64,000 nt of DNA from an uncultured Alteromonadaceae bacterium. Its GTDB lineage: Bacteria > Pseudomonadota > Gammaproteobacteria > Enterobacterales > Alteromonadaceae. Below, piece by piece: positions 26,301 through 35,699 of this stretch. The notes beneath the pieces are model-generated. The model ran no database searches and was not told where the DNA came from. It saw nothing but the letters and a program-made list of their open reading frames with translations. The position numbers were made by a program, and so were the translations under genes. The first letter of the stretch is position 1. Every line of letters starts with the position of its first letter. Where the stretch lies: positions 248,001 through 312,000 of the forward strand of contig CANMXU010000002.1 of the NCBI GenBank assembly GCA_947501935.1, read 5' to 3'.

Positions 26301-26561
26301 ACTCTTCTATATAGTTAAACCTTTCTTCAAAGCATTAATTATTCACTCCAGTATTTATACTGCTCTACTTTCAAAACACACAAGTGAAAGCCATTAGTTA
26401 CGTTCCTGTTGACAATTCAACCACTATGAAGTACATCGAAAACATCAAATCTTATTGTTTAGTTATAGTAGCTGCAGTAAAGTAGCAGATGATTAATGAG
26501 GCTATCGAATTAAATAACTATATTTCGACTAATTTCACCAGCGAACTAAAAAGGCTTATCT

Positions 26562-26981
26562 ATGACCACAAAAAAAATTATTCAAACTGTTCTATTTACC
26601 GCGCTGTTGCCGCTACAAGCCATGGCAGAAAAAATCTCTTTAGAAGGTGTTTGGCAACTAGTCTCTGCCGATCATCAATATCAAGTTGACGGCCCAATAG
26701 TAAAATTAAAAAGCAGCAATACGCTTAAGTCTTTTAAAATAATTAAAGATGGTTATTATTCAATATTAACGCAAGACCCTACTCGCGCTATTTTTGGTGC
26801 TCATTTTGGCACTTATAATGTTAATGGCGAGCTTTACACCGAAAGCTTTATTATTCATAAGCAGCCGACAGAAATTAATTCTTCAGCGCAATTTAAGTTT
26901 AAACTTGAAGGTGACTTATGGTACATATTCTCAAGTGACATTAACGAAGTTTGGCAAAAAGTTGCTACCGCAAAAAATTAA
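26562..26981 (+). CDS. Secreted lipocalin-like small protein
   Basis: 139 aa with a signal peptide (KIIQTVLFTALLPLQAMA). The mature part begins ISLEGVWQLVSADHQYQVDG and continues as predicted beta-strands (FKIIKDGYYSILTQ, FGAHFGTYNVNGELYTESFII, QFKFKLEGDLWYIFSS). The GxWQL opening and strand pattern resemble small lipocalin-like barrel proteins. I do not recognise a specific family and would not assign a ligand. It stands alone between the binding-protein gene and the first alginate-region receptor; a terminator follows. Confidence 0.65.
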   Translation: MTTKKIIQTVLFTALLPLQAMAEKISLEGVWQLVSADHQYQVDGPIVKLKSSNTLKSFKIIKDGYYSILTQDPTRAIFGAHFGTYNVNGELYTESFIIHKQPTEINSSAQFKFKLEGDLWYIFSSDINEVWQKVATAKN

Positions 26982-27120
26982 CAACTTATAAGCCCCTTTT
27001 CTGAAACCAACAGTGTTATTTCCAAATTATTCATTTACCAATTAAATTAAAGAAATGACATTTAATTGGTATAACCACCATTCCTTAAATAAATACTTTT
27101 AATTTTTTGGTGGTAACTCT

Positions 27121-27148
27121 AGGCTTAATAGAAACCTAAGCCCTTTTT
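27121..27148 (+). terminator. Plus-strand terminator after the lipocalin-like gene
   Basis: Stem GGCTTA/TAAGCC followed by C and TTTTT. It is 140 bases after the stop and isolates the receptor gene that follows. Confidence 0.6.
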
Positions 27149-27309
27149 AGTTATTAACCTTTCTAAGCACAGCTTCTCTTTATCTTCCAACCGCAGATCA
27201 AACCAAAAATAAAATAACCACTTACTAGCAATTAGTTACCTACAAATAGGCAACATCAACTCCTCGACAACTAGTGATAAATTCCCGTAAACAAATTACG
27301 CCCCAAACA

Positions 27310-27410
27310 TTGGTATACCAAGAGTTATATGCAAAACAAGTAATGACACACATATTGGTAACACAAATAAAACATAATTGGTTGACAATAAATTACACAT
27401 TGGTTAGATT
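27310..27410 (+). promoter_or_regulatory. Promoter with GntR/FCD-type operators before TonB receptor 1
   Basis: TTGGTATACCAA at 27310-27321 is a perfect palindrome. TGGTTGACAA at 27379-27388 fits the same TGGTNNACMA core and overlaps the -35 TTGACA (27382-27387). The -10 is TAGATT (27405-27410), spacer 17. A second ATTGGTT half-site lies on the -10 side at 27399. The same layout recurs before the DEH reductase and before receptor 2, so these units are probably co-regulated by the GntR protein at 37594. Confidence 0.65.
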
Positions 27411-27483
27411 GTAGTCAGTAGGGAATAGCAAATATATTTTTACCTGCAATTATAAATATAATATTTAATAGGGGAGATACACT

Positions 27484-30348
27484 ATGAAACTCAATAAAAT
27501 CACTCAAGCACTATGTACAACGGCGTTGTTTTCAGTCTTAACAGCACCTTCGTACGCAGCAGAAGAAGTAGAAAAAGCCAATGCCGACGCTATAGAAGTT
27601 ATTCAAGTAACAGGTATGCTAGGTAGTATGAAAGCCGCGGCACTTGTTAAACGTACCGATGGCCGTATTGTTGATGCAATTGTTGCTGAAGATATTGGTA
27701 AACTACCTGATAACAACATCGCTGAAGCGTTACAACGTATTACTGGTGTGTCAATTGCTACTGACTTTGGTGTAGGTGATAGCGTTTCTATCCGTGGTCT
27801 ACCTCAAAACCGAGTTGAATTAAACGGTCGTACTACCATAGGTGATGACCGTAACGGTATTAGCTTGCAGGATTTTCCATCAAGCTTCTTAAAAACCGTT
27901 GAAGTAGTTAAGTCACCAACGGCTGATATGATTGAAGGTGCCTTAGGTGGTACGGTCAGCATGAAAACAGTTCGCCCATTAGAGTTAGAAAAATTAACTG
28001 GCGCCATGTCATTAGACTTTGAATATGCTGATAAAACAGAAAATGTAGCCCCTATTTTTAGTGGCTCTATTGGTGATAACTGGGACTTAGGTGATGCCGG
28101 TACTTTTGGTGCTATTGCGATGCTTGCTTATCAAGACCGTGAAATTCGTCAAGACGAATTCATTGAGCGCACTTTATTCCAAAACATTGATATTAATGGC
28201 TTACCTGGTAACCCAGAAAATGGAGAGTTCATTGTACGAGACCAACATACGGTTGAGCAATATGTTGAACAGCGTGAACGTACCGCGCTTAACTTGATGC
28301 TTCAGTGGGCACCTAAATCAGGTGACGGTATGGTCTACCTTGATTTAAATGGTACGCAACGTTCTGGCCAACAAGCCGGTAATTCTATTCTAGGTGTCGT
28401 AGGTTCTTTAGAAACAAATGCTGGTACGACTCAAGACTCAGCCGGTCAAATTAACAATTACACCTTAACTAACGATTTTGCTATTCCAAAAACCTATAGT
28501 GACTTCCGTGAAACTGACTCATTTTCGCATGCCCTTGGCGCTGAATGGAGCCTTTCTGAAACAGTTATTATTTCAGGTGAAATAGCTATAGCGTCTTCAG
28601 AAAGTACCCGTCCAGATTCGGAATTTACCTTACGACCTATTGAACAAGCTGGCTTCGACGGTACTTCTGGTTCATTGACGACTCATGTATATGACGGTGT
28701 TTTCTCACAATCAGGTGATAAATTACCTAGCATTATCCATTCGGATCCAAACGCTTTTACTGCAGCAGAAAACTTAGCATTGCGTACTTTTAAAAGTGAA
28801 TTAAAAAATACAAAAAATGATGAAACTGCGGCACGCTTCGACGTGGTAATGGATGAGCCACTTTCTTTGGATTGGTTAACCCAAGTAAAAGCAGGTGTTC
28901 GTGTAACACAACGTGATTACGAATATGAGCAGTACAAAGAAGAGATAAAAGATATTTACAAGAATGCTGTCAATGATTCTGACGGACTATTAGCTACGTT
29001 ATGGATCGATGACTACAACGCGGCTTTCCCAAATAGCTTCAGCACAGTAAGCCATGCAAATGCCTTTGATCAAATTGGCCATTCAGGTCAAAACGATTTA
29101 TTAACTTTTGCTAACTACAATGGTTTATCAAACCCAGCGAATACTTATAGCCAACTTCAACAATTACTCGCTGGTACTAATCTAGCAACAACGGGTACGC
29201 TTCGCGAAAACCAAGAATTTCAAGACGGTGCTTATCGTGAAATTGCAGAAGATACTGCCGCAGTTTATTTATCGGCTTACTTAGATTTTGACGATGTTAC
29301 TGCCATTGTTGGTGGTCGTTATATTCAAACAGATCTAGAGTCAGCCGTTATCTTAAACGGTGAAAAAGTCGTTGGTACAAACGATTACAGTGATTTCTTA
29401 CCAAGTTTAAACGTTACCTATACCCTTGATAACAACACTTTAGTTCGTTTTGCTGCTGCAAAAGTTATGCGCCGTGCTGATTTCAGTGAATTAAGTCCTG
29501 CTTTTGATGTAAATAATGACACCACAAAAGCGACGCAAGGTGCGATTGATTTAGACCCATACCGCGCGACACAGTTTGATGTTTCACTAGAGCATTATTT
29601 TGGTGAAGGTAACATGGTGTCTGTGGCTTTTTATTATAAAGATGTTGAATCTTTCTTGAGCAGCGAAAATACCTGTGTTGCTGATGGCTCAACTTCAGGC
29701 CAAAACGTAACAGAATGGTATGCTGTTTGTACGCTTGACTCAGCGGGTGTTAGCAACCCTAACATGGAATACCATAGCAATTCTGATGATGCGGCAGGTT
29801 TAGCCCATGTTGAAGGTTTACGTGATGCTGGCCTTACCGGTATTGACACGACTAAAGATACCAACGGTGAATCAGGTAAAGTTCAGGGAATAGAAGTCGG
29901 CTATCAGCAACATTTTGATTTCTTACCAGGCGCATTTTCTGGTTTAGGAATTAGTGCAAACTATACTTATGCAGACAGTGAACAACCTTCTACTGAAGGT
30001 GAAGGTGAAGATATCCGACCATTATTAAAAATCTCTAAACATACTTATAACCTGCAAGGATTCTGGGAATACGAAAGTTATGCCGCTCGTTTAGCCTATA
30101 ACTATCGCTCTGAATTTTTGGATACTGAAAACGAAAAGCGCGTATTGAATTTTTCTGATAATTACCGTGATGGTCGAGGTCAATTAGACTTCTCAGCAAG
30201 CTGGGATATTAATGAAAACTTCACGGTTGTTGCAAACGCAACCAACCTAACCGGCGAACATTCTGTGTTCCAATCTGAGTACGGTAGTGCTTGGAAATAT
30301 ACTGAAGCTGACCGTCGCTACACTGTAGGTGTTCGCGCTAAGTTCTAA
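27484..30348 (+). CDS. TonB-dependent outer membrane receptor 1 (alginate region)
   Basis: 954 aa. A signal peptide (ends PSYAA) is followed by the VIQVTG box and a plug domain (IVAEDIGKLPDNNIAEALQRITG, SVSIRGLPQNRVELNGRT). The C-terminal beta-barrel ends with YTVGVRAKF, a typical terminal aromatic. This is the oligosaccharide-import class of receptor (Xanthomonas-Caulobacter type). A GGGGAGA ribosome site precedes it. The TGGTNNACMA operator shared with receptor 2 and the DEH reductase puts it in the alginate regulon. It probably takes up alginate oligomers together with receptor 2, perhaps of a different size or composition. Confidence 0.9.
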   Translation: MKLNKITQALCTTALFSVLTAPSYAAEEVEKANADAIEVIQVTGMLGSMKAAALVKRTDGRIVDAIVAEDIGKLPDNNIAEALQRITGVSIATDFGVGDSVSIRGLPQNRVELNGRTTIGDDRNGISLQDFPSSFLKTVEVVKSPTADMIEGALGGTVSMKTVRPLELEKLTGAMSLDFEYADKTENVAPIFSGSIGDNWDLGDAGTFGAIAMLAYQDREIRQDEFIERTLFQNIDINGLPGNPENGEFIVRDQHTVEQYVEQRERTALNLMLQWAPKSGDGMVYLDLNGTQRSGQQAGNSILGVVGSLETNAGTTQDSAGQINNYTLTNDFAIPKTYSDFRETDSFSHALGAEWSLSETVIISGEIAIASSESTRPDSEFTLRPIEQAGFDGTSGSLTTHVYDGVFSQSGDKLPSIIHSDPNAFTAAENLALRTFKSELKNTKNDETAARFDVVMDEPLSLDWLTQVKAGVRVTQRDYEYEQYKEEIKDIYKNAVNDSDGLLATLWIDDYNAAFPNSFSTVSHANAFDQIGHSGQNDLLTFANYNGLSNPANTYSQLQQLLAGTNLATTGTLRENQEFQDGAYREIAEDTAAVYLSAYLDFDDVTAIVGGRYIQTDLESAVILNGEKVVGTNDYSDFLPSLNVTYTLDNNTLVRFAAAKVMRRADFSELSPAFDVNNDTTKATQGAIDLDPYRATQFDVSLEHYFGEGNMVSVAFYYKDVESFLSSENTCVADGSTSGQNVTEWYAVCTLDSAGVSNPNMEYHSNSDDAAGLAHVEGLRDAGLTGIDTTKDTNGESGKVQGIEVGYQQHFDFLPGAFSGLGISANYTYADSEQPSTEGEGEDIRPLLKISKHTYNLQGFWEYESYAARLAYNYRSEFLDTENEKRVLNFSDNYRDGRGQLDFSASWDINENFTVVANATNLTGEHSVFQSEYGSAWKYTEADRRYTVGVRAKF

Positions 30349-30353
30349 GTAAT

Positions 30354-30385
30354 AAAAAGCCTATTCGTTAGATAGACTTTTTCTT
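30354..30385 (+). terminator. Terminator after receptor 1
   Basis: Stem AAAAAGCCTAT/ATAGACTTTTT (one mismatch), followed by TTTTTC. It is 6 bases after the stop. Confidence 0.65.
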
Positions 30386-30512
30386 TAAATAACGCTTTAA
30401 ACAGCGCATTCATTGGGCTTTGAATGGCAATAATGGTCAAAGCCCAATTAAAATCAACATCACTTCAAAACAATATTTACTAGCACTACACAGAAGTGTA
30501 ATACCAGTCAAC

Positions 30513-30549
30513 ATAATTGGTTGACAATCAGGTTAACCGAAGTTAAAAT
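30513..30549 (+). promoter_or_regulatory. Promoter with the alginate operator before the DEH reductase gene
   Basis: TGGTTGACAA at 30518-30527 overlaps the -35 TTGACA (30521-30526). The -10 is TAAAAT (30544-30549) with spacer 17. A GGTTAACC palindrome lies inside the spacer at 30531. The 5' leader to the ATG at 30761 is about 200 bases and holds no other gene. Confidence 0.65.
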
Positions 30550-30760
30550 TCAGTTACAAATTATTATTAACATGCTTAATAACAAGGTAAGTTCACAAGT
30601 AAATATAAATGTTAATTTTTAATCAAAAATCTAAATTACTACTTACATTTACTTGATATCGAATAAATAGGTTCTTACCAAAATAGATAATACGCCGCCA
30701 CATATGGTGAGCAATTTTCATCGTCAGATAAAGATAGACCAATATATTTAGGAGTTAGAT

Positions 30761-31642
30761 ATGACTAAACCAACAATAGGCTTCATCGGCCTTGGCCTAA
30801 TGGGCGGCAACATGGTTGAAAACCTACAAAAACGCGGTTTTCAAATAAATGTTATGGACCTTAATAAAGATGCTGTAGCAAAAGTTATTGCTCGCGGCAA
30901 TGCTAGCGAAGTTTCGTCAGGCAAAGAGTTAGCTGAAAAAAGTGATATTGTCATGCTAGCCCTAACAACTTCTAACGTTGTCGAGTCAGTTGTTTATAGC
31001 GATGATGGTATTTTGGCGGGCATGAGCGAAGGCATGGTTTTAGTTGACTTTGGTACCTCTATTCCAGCTTCTACCCGCAAAATTGGTGCAGACTTAGCTA
31101 AGAAGGGCGCTGGTATGATCGATGCTCCTTTAGGCCGTACTCCTGCTCACGCTAAAGATGGTTTATTGAACATCATGGCTGCTGGTGATATTGAAACTTT
31201 CAATAAAGTGAAACCAGTATTAGAAGAGCAAGGTGAAAATGTATTCTATTTAGGTGCACTTGGTGCGGGTCATACCACCAAACTTGTGAATAACTTTATG
31301 GGCATGACCACTGTTACCGCAATGTCGCAAGCGTTTGCTGTTGCCGATAAAGCGGGTGTTGATCGCCAGCAACTTTTTGAAATAATGTCGACTGGTCCGT
31401 CTAATTCTCCTTTTATGCAATTCTGTAAAAATTATGCCGTTGACGGTGTAAGTGACTTAGGTTTTTCAATTGCCAATGCTAATAAAGATTTAGGTTATTT
31501 TGTGCAAATGGTTGAAGATCTAGGTAGTGAGTCGCTTATCGCTCAAGGCACTTCTACTAACCTTCAAGCCGCTGTAGATGCGGGTATGGGCAGCGGCAAT
31601 GTTCCAGAAATTTTTGATTACTTTCTTAAATTAGAGAAGTAA
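30761..31642 (+). CDS. Beta-hydroxyacid dehydrogenase family reductase (probable DEH reductase)
   Basis: 293 aa. It has an N-terminal Rossmann motif GFIGLGLMGGNMVENL, then VDFGTSIPASTRKIG and DAPLGRTPAHAKDG (substrate site), GAGHTTKLVNNFMGM with the catalytic Lys of the family near residue 170, and NANKDLGYF near 237. The family includes 3-hydroxyisobutyrate and tartronate-semialdehyde reductases. In marine alginate users a member reduces 4-deoxy-L-erythro-5-hexoseulose uronate (DEH) to 2-keto-3-deoxygluconate. No other DEH reductase is in the locus, and its promoter carries the shared alginate operator, so that role is likely. It is transcribed alone. Cofactor preference cannot be judged with certainty. 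Confidence 0.85.
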   Translation: MTKPTIGFIGLGLMGGNMVENLQKRGFQINVMDLNKDAVAKVIARGNASEVSSGKELAEKSDIVMLALTTSNVVESVVYSDDGILAGMSEGMVLVDFGTSIPASTRKIGADLAKKGAGMIDAPLGRTPAHAKDGLLNIMAAGDIETFNKVKPVLEEQGENVFYLGALGAGHTTKLVNNFMGMTTVTAMSQAFAVADKAGVDRQQLFEIMSTGPSNSPFMQFCKNYAVDGVSDLGFSIANANKDLGYFVQMVEDLGSESLIAQGTSTNLQAAVDAGMGSGNVPEIFDYFLKLEK

Positions 31643-31680
31643 TTCAAAAATAAGGAAGCATGACACTTCTTTGCAATAAC

Positions 31681-31732
31681 CTTTGATTGTGTATATCTGA
31701 TATTGTTCCCCCTCAGATATGTACAATCAAAG
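31681..31732. repeat. Long inverted repeat (20-bp arms)
   Basis: Arms 31681-31700 (CTTTGATTGTGTATATCTGA) and 31713-31732 pair with two mismatches around a 12-base loop. No T-run follows on either strand. It lies 38 bases after the reductase stop and may be an mRNA-end stabiliser, a processing site or a small mobile-element remnant. Confidence 0.6.
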
Positions 31733-31787
31733 ATAACCAGTCACTTATATTATTGGTTATATTCGTTGAATACTTTATTAAGACGAT

Positions 31788-31883
31788 ATATTGCTAGGTA
31801 TTATGCTGGTAATACAACTTAATATTTTTGATGGACTGCAGATTTTCTGCACTTTGGTTGCCTCTCGTTTGAGAGGCTTTTTT
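31788..31883 (+). ncRNA. Candidate small RNA with three hairpins after the DEH reductase
   Basis: Three consecutive hairpins: GTATTA/TAATAC (31798-31815), TGCAGA/TCTGCA (31837-31851), and GCCTCTC/GAGAGGC followed by six T (31860-31883). A TTGGTT-N17-TATTAA pair (31753-31781) is a possible promoter, giving a start near 31788 and a transcript of about 95 bases. There is no ORF. The end is firm; the start is inferred and the region could instead be the 3' UTR of the reductase mRNA. Confidence 0.45.
31860..31883 (+). terminator. Plus-strand terminator
   Basis: Perfect 7-bp stem GCCTCTC/GAGAGGC, loop GTTT, then TTTTTT. It ends either the reductase transcript or the candidate sRNA. Confidence 0.85.
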
Positions 31884-32344
31884 GCCTAATGTATTTATCC
31901 CTAACTCACTTCAATAAAATATTCTTCGTTAGCAAGTGCCTTGCTATAGGTTATTTCTAACATCTAATAAATACACTTATTTTCATTAGGTTATAGCCAC
32001 TTATAAAGCGATTAAACCACTGTTAATTGATAAGTTTCTTAGGCTCTATGTAGAAAAACACGCATGACATCAGCGCTTAGCAAGCTTTTATCAGCAACGT
32101 TAGCCAATAATTAACCAGGAAACTTATACCTTTATGCGCTCGTTTAATGCAGCAACAGCGTAGCCCTCTTTCCTTAAAGCAATCACCTAATGAGTACTAT
32201 GGCCAGCTCAAGGTTAACTCCAATTGATATCACTAATAATGTCGCTAACAATGACCACAAAAAAGCGCTAATCATCAAACATGTGCCAGGTGAACATAAT
32301 GAAGCTGCATATAAGATGAAATAGGTTAAGAAGAAAACCACATA
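31884..32344. other. Non-coding stretch
   Basis: About 460 bases between convergent units. I find no ORF with a ribosome site, no clear promoter and no repeat. It may be decayed sequence. Confidence 0.4.
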
Positions 32345-32372
32345 AACAAAAAAGCCACACTATAGTGTGGCT
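32345..32372 (-). terminator. Terminator of the first PL7 gene
   Basis: Minus-strand stem AGCCACAC/GTGTGGCT with loop TATA, followed by TTTTTTG. It is 35 bases after the PL7 stop. Confidence 0.85.
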
Positions 32373-32406
32373 AAATATAAAGGTTTAATTAGATATGATT
32401 AATTGA

Positions 32407-33348
32407 TTAGTGATGATTATCTAGCTGGTAAAAAGTCGCTTGTACGTAATCATTAGCATCACCGGTATTATTTTGATTATAAACGCCAGCTTTGAAGTAC
32501 ATATATTGATTACTCTTATCGTAGTTACTTTCACTCATATCAACTTCTTGCACCACGTCTTCTTTTCCTGCTCTGATCACGGTAACGGTTAATAAGTCGC
32601 CTTTAACATTAATTTTATAGCTAAAAACTTCATCTAAGCTAATACCGTCTGCTGGGTCTTTAGCGTTACTTTTACGTGAGCCAATTAAGTCATACCACTG
32701 GTCATCACCGTCTAATGGCTCATGGGCAATATAAATAGCACCTCGGGTATTATTAGGCAGCTTGCGGTAATAAAGCCTGACTGGCTCATCATCAGTCGCA
32801 TGAATTTGACCAACAATAACGCGGCCAACCTGCCTAGCATCACCTGTTGTAGTAACATGATTTACCGCTAACGTCGCTTCAAGTGTACCGTCAACACCGC
32901 CAGCCTTTTTCTTAACTTTTCGTTTTGCGGTACTAAATACCCAGTTATTTTCAGTAATGCCTTGAGTTTTAATGCGAGTATTACCTTTACGCAACATTTC
33001 CCGCAATTCACTGCGAGTATATTTAGTATTCTTAGAAGTCTTTGGCCCCGCTATTGGTGCGGTAAAGACCAAACCACCATCGGCAGCCGTGTAAAACAAT
33101 GGTTTTACTGATAAACCTTTTGCTACATAGCTTTCAGGTACATTATCAGCCTTGCCGTCTTTATTGGTATCAACTGGCAAACTTAAGCTCCAGTCAGTTA
33201 AATCAAAGTTCTCTGACGGAGCGCCATTAGCATCAAGCTTGATCACTTCATTGCGGCTATTGCGTAGTTCTTTTGCGTGTACATTACTCTGCCCGATAAC
33301 GACCAACATCAGTACTAAGCTCAGTAATGTTTTATGTGAAGACAACAT
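32407..33348 (-). CDS. Secreted PL7 alginate lyase (single domain)
   Basis: 313 aa from the ATG at 33348, which has an AAGGG ribosome site and begins a clean signal peptide (TLLSLVLMLVVIGQSNVHA). The three PL7 signature blocks are present: RSELREML near residue 110, GQIHATDDEP near 182, and YMYFKAGVYNQNNTG near 285. In this family R, Q, H and Y of these blocks form the active site; the QIH form is usually tied to enzymes that accept G-rich or mixed alginate. It cuts alginate by beta-elimination outside the inner membrane. It is closely related to the catalytic domain at 35932, so the pair probably arose by duplication. Confidence 0.93.
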   Translation of the reverse strand: MLSSHKTLLSLVLMLVVIGQSNVHAKELRNSRNEVIKLDANGAPSENFDLTDWSLSLPVDTNKDGKADNVPESYVAKGLSVKPLFYTAADGGLVFTAPIAGPKTSKNTKYTRSELREMLRKGNTRIKTQGITENNWVFSTAKRKVKKKAGGVDGTLEATLAVNHVTTTGDARQVGRVIVGQIHATDDEPVRLYYRKLPNNTRGAIYIAHEPLDGDDQWYDLIGSRKSNAKDPADGISLDEVFSYKINVKGDLLTVTVIRAGKEDVVQEVDMSESNYDKSNQYMYFKAGVYNQNNTGDANDYVQATFYQLDNHH

Positions 33349-33444
33349 GATTTTCACCCTTCTTGTGTGTTTAAACGTTCTATACATTTATGATTAACGC
33401 CTTTCCCTGCGCTTGCTCATTAGCTTTACTTATAACGAGCTTTA

Positions 33445-33477
33445 ATTAAAAAAATAGCGCTACAAGTAGCGCTATTT
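33445..33477 (-). terminator. Terminator of the repeat lipoprotein gene
   Basis: Minus-strand stem AAATAGCGCTAC/GTAGCGCTATTT with a 2-base loop, followed by TTTAATT. It is 37 bases after the stop and separates this gene from the PL7 gene downstream. Confidence 0.85.
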
Positions 33478-33513
33478 ACCGTTAGTAAATTAATCGGAGA
33501 ATTAATTCATTAA

Positions 33514-35604
33514 CTAAGGTCTATCAGCAACAACAGCTTCATTAGTGCTAGAATTGTAAGGTGATGCATCATTATCACTATCAAGTGAATCACCTACAGC
33601 GTAGCTGTCTGCTTCAAAATCATCTTCAAAAACCAAGTTAGTACCAGCAACATCTGAATAAAGCTTAATATCATCGATATAAAATGAAGCAGCTACGGTT
33701 GCATCGTTATCACTTATTTTGAAAACTAAATGTTGTGCGCCATCCATAATAGAAGCAAAGGCGCCGTCTTTACCACTGTCTAATGTCGGGAACGCATCGG
33801 CACTTACCGCGTTACCATTAATTGACATAGTGATCATTGGTCCTGTTGAATCAGTTGCACTCGTTGCATCCCAAGTAATTTCAACATCAACCCAATCTGT
33901 ATCAGTAAAGGTGTCTGCAACGTCAATGTCATCTTGATTTCGAACAACATAACCACCTTCTTGAATTCTTAATTCTACAAGGTCATAACCACTATTGGTT
34001 GAACTACCGTACACACCGATATATGCATCTTTGTTATCAGTATCAGTATCATTAGGATTATTGTTAGTCGCGTCACCAGACTTTCTAAATGAAACGCTTA
34101 ATTTACCGGTTGCTAGAGGATCAATGTCAATATCATCTAGCTTAAGTCTTAATTCACCCGTGTCTTTAGTACCGTCACCAATACCTGTACCCATAGTATC
34201 TGTAATTTCTGCTGTTTGTAGGTTTGATGCCCCTGGAGCTTCTTCAACAGGCGCATTCACTTCTTCAACTACCGCTTCATTGGTACTAGAGTTATACGGA
34301 GAGGCGTCATTATCACTATCAAGTGAATCACCTGTTGAGTAATCATCATCAAAGTTATCTTCAAAGACTAAAGTGGTGCCAGCAACGTCTGAATAAAGCT
34401 TAATATCATCAATATAGAAAGTAGCCGCTACAGTCGCATCATTATCACCCATCTTCAAAACAAGATGCTGAACTCCATCCATAATCGAAGCAAACGAACC
34501 GTCTTTACCACTATCCAATGTCGGGAATGCACTTGCACTAACCGCGTTGCCATCAATAGACATGGTAATCATTGGCCCAGCAGTTTCAGTAGCACTGGAT
34601 GCATCCCAAGTCATTTCAACGGAAACCCAATCTTCATCAGTAAATGTATCTGCAACCGTGATACCGTCCTGGTTACGCACTACATAACCACCCTCTTGAA
34701 TTCTTAATTCTACTAAATCATAACCGCTGTTAGTTGAACTACCATACAAGCCAATATAAGCGTCTTTATTGTCCGTATCGGTATCATTAGGGTTATTATT
34801 AGTCGCATCACCCGACTTCTTAAATAGCACAGTTAATTTGCCCGACTCTAAAGGATCGATATCAATATCACTAAGCTTTAACCTTAACTCACCAGTGTCT
34901 TTAGTTCCGTCACCAATGCCTGTGCCCATAGTATCTGTTATTGCCGCTGCGTTAGTTTTTACAATATCTGCTGGCTCTTCTGTTACCGCATCTGTTGCAG
35001 CTGAAACAATAGCTTCGTCAAAATCGTCGTTATCAGTATAAACAACTGAAACAGTAATGACTGAACCTAAATGTGCATCCGTTAACGTTAACGTTGCTGC
35101 TGTTGCATCAGCAATGTCTGAACCGTCAGCCATCCAAGTATAAGTAATAGCATTTGAACCTGTACCATTTGGATCAGTAATCGCTGCATTTAGTACACTA
35201 TCCACATAGGCATTGCCAGTGATAGCAACAGTACCTGCAGTGTTCACCGGAACAGCTTCAACTTCATCAGTAGGGGTTGATTTAGCAACTTCATTGAAGC
35301 CATCATCATCGGTATAGCTAACTGAAACAGTGATTTCACTACCAATATCGGCATCAAGTAGTACATATGAACTAGCAGATGCGCCTGAAATCACAGTATC
35401 GCCAGCCATCCATGTATAAGTGATATTTTCAGCGGTAACATTATTCGCATCGTTAACAGTAGCAGATAAAGTTGAACCGACAATTGTGTCACCCGTTAAA
35501 ACAACGTTTCCAAGCGAGTTGCCAACTTTAGAGCTCTCGTATCCATCATTACAACCACTTAATACAAGAATCAGTGACGATGCTATTAGGGATTTCATTT
35601 TCAT
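33514..35604 (-). CDS. Surface lipoprotein with duplicated carbohydrate-binding-like modules
   Basis: 696 aa. It has a lipoprotein signal (LIASSLILVLSGC). Two Ig-like repeats lie at about 30-115 and 118-212 (each with ITYTWMA and a SVxYTD end). Two large near-identical modules of about 230 residues follow (about 221-445 and 466-696), each from ITDTMGTGIGDGTKDTGEL to SLDSDNDASPYNSSTNEAVV. The period is 735 bases. Modules of this type contain Asp/Asn-rich loops and look like calcium-dependent carbohydrate-binding domains. No catalytic motif is seen. Between two PL7 genes, it probably binds alginate at the cell surface and helps capture; this is inference. The high identity of the two modules points to recent tandem duplication. 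Confidence 0.75.
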   Translation of the reverse strand: MKMKSLIASSLILVLSGCNDGYESSKVGNSLGNVVLTGDTIVGSTLSATVNDANNVTAENITYTWMAGDTVISGASASSYVLLDADIGSEITVSVSYTDDDGFNEVAKSTPTDEVEAVPVNTAGTVAITGNAYVDSVLNAAITDPNGTGSNAITYTWMADGSDIADATAATLTLTDAHLGSVITVSVVYTDNDDFDEAIVSAATDAVTEEPADIVKTNAAAITDTMGTGIGDGTKDTGELRLKLSDIDIDPLESGKLTVLFKKSGDATNNNPNDTDTDNKDAYIGLYGSSTNSGYDLVELRIQEGGYVVRNQDGITVADTFTDEDWVSVEMTWDASSATETAGPMITMSIDGNAVSASAFPTLDSGKDGSFASIMDGVQHLVLKMGDNDATVAATFYIDDIKLYSDVAGTTLVFEDNFDDDYSTGDSLDSDNDASPYNSSTNEAVVEEVNAPVEEAPGASNLQTAEITDTMGTGIGDGTKDTGELRLKLDDIDIDPLATGKLSVSFRKSGDATNNNPNDTDTDNKDAYIGVYGSSTNSGYDLVELRIQEGGYVVRNQDDIDVADTFTDTDWVDVEITWDATSATDSTGPMITMSINGNAVSADAFPTLDSGKDGAFASIMDGAQHLVFKISDNDATVAASFYIDDIKLYSDVAGTNLVFEDDFEADSYAVGDSLDSDNDASPYNSSTNEAVVADRP

Positions 35605-35699
35605 TATAGTTCTTCCTCTACTAGATTTTTAATTGTTATAAACTACTCGGCTGGTAAATATAGTTGAATAAAGTTTACCCATACCAATGGTTACTAAAC

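Noticed and set aside
33995-34342. Plus-strand open frame of 115 codons
   Set aside because: It is antisense to the repeat lipoprotein gene, is matched by a similar frame in the duplicated module, and has no ribosome site.
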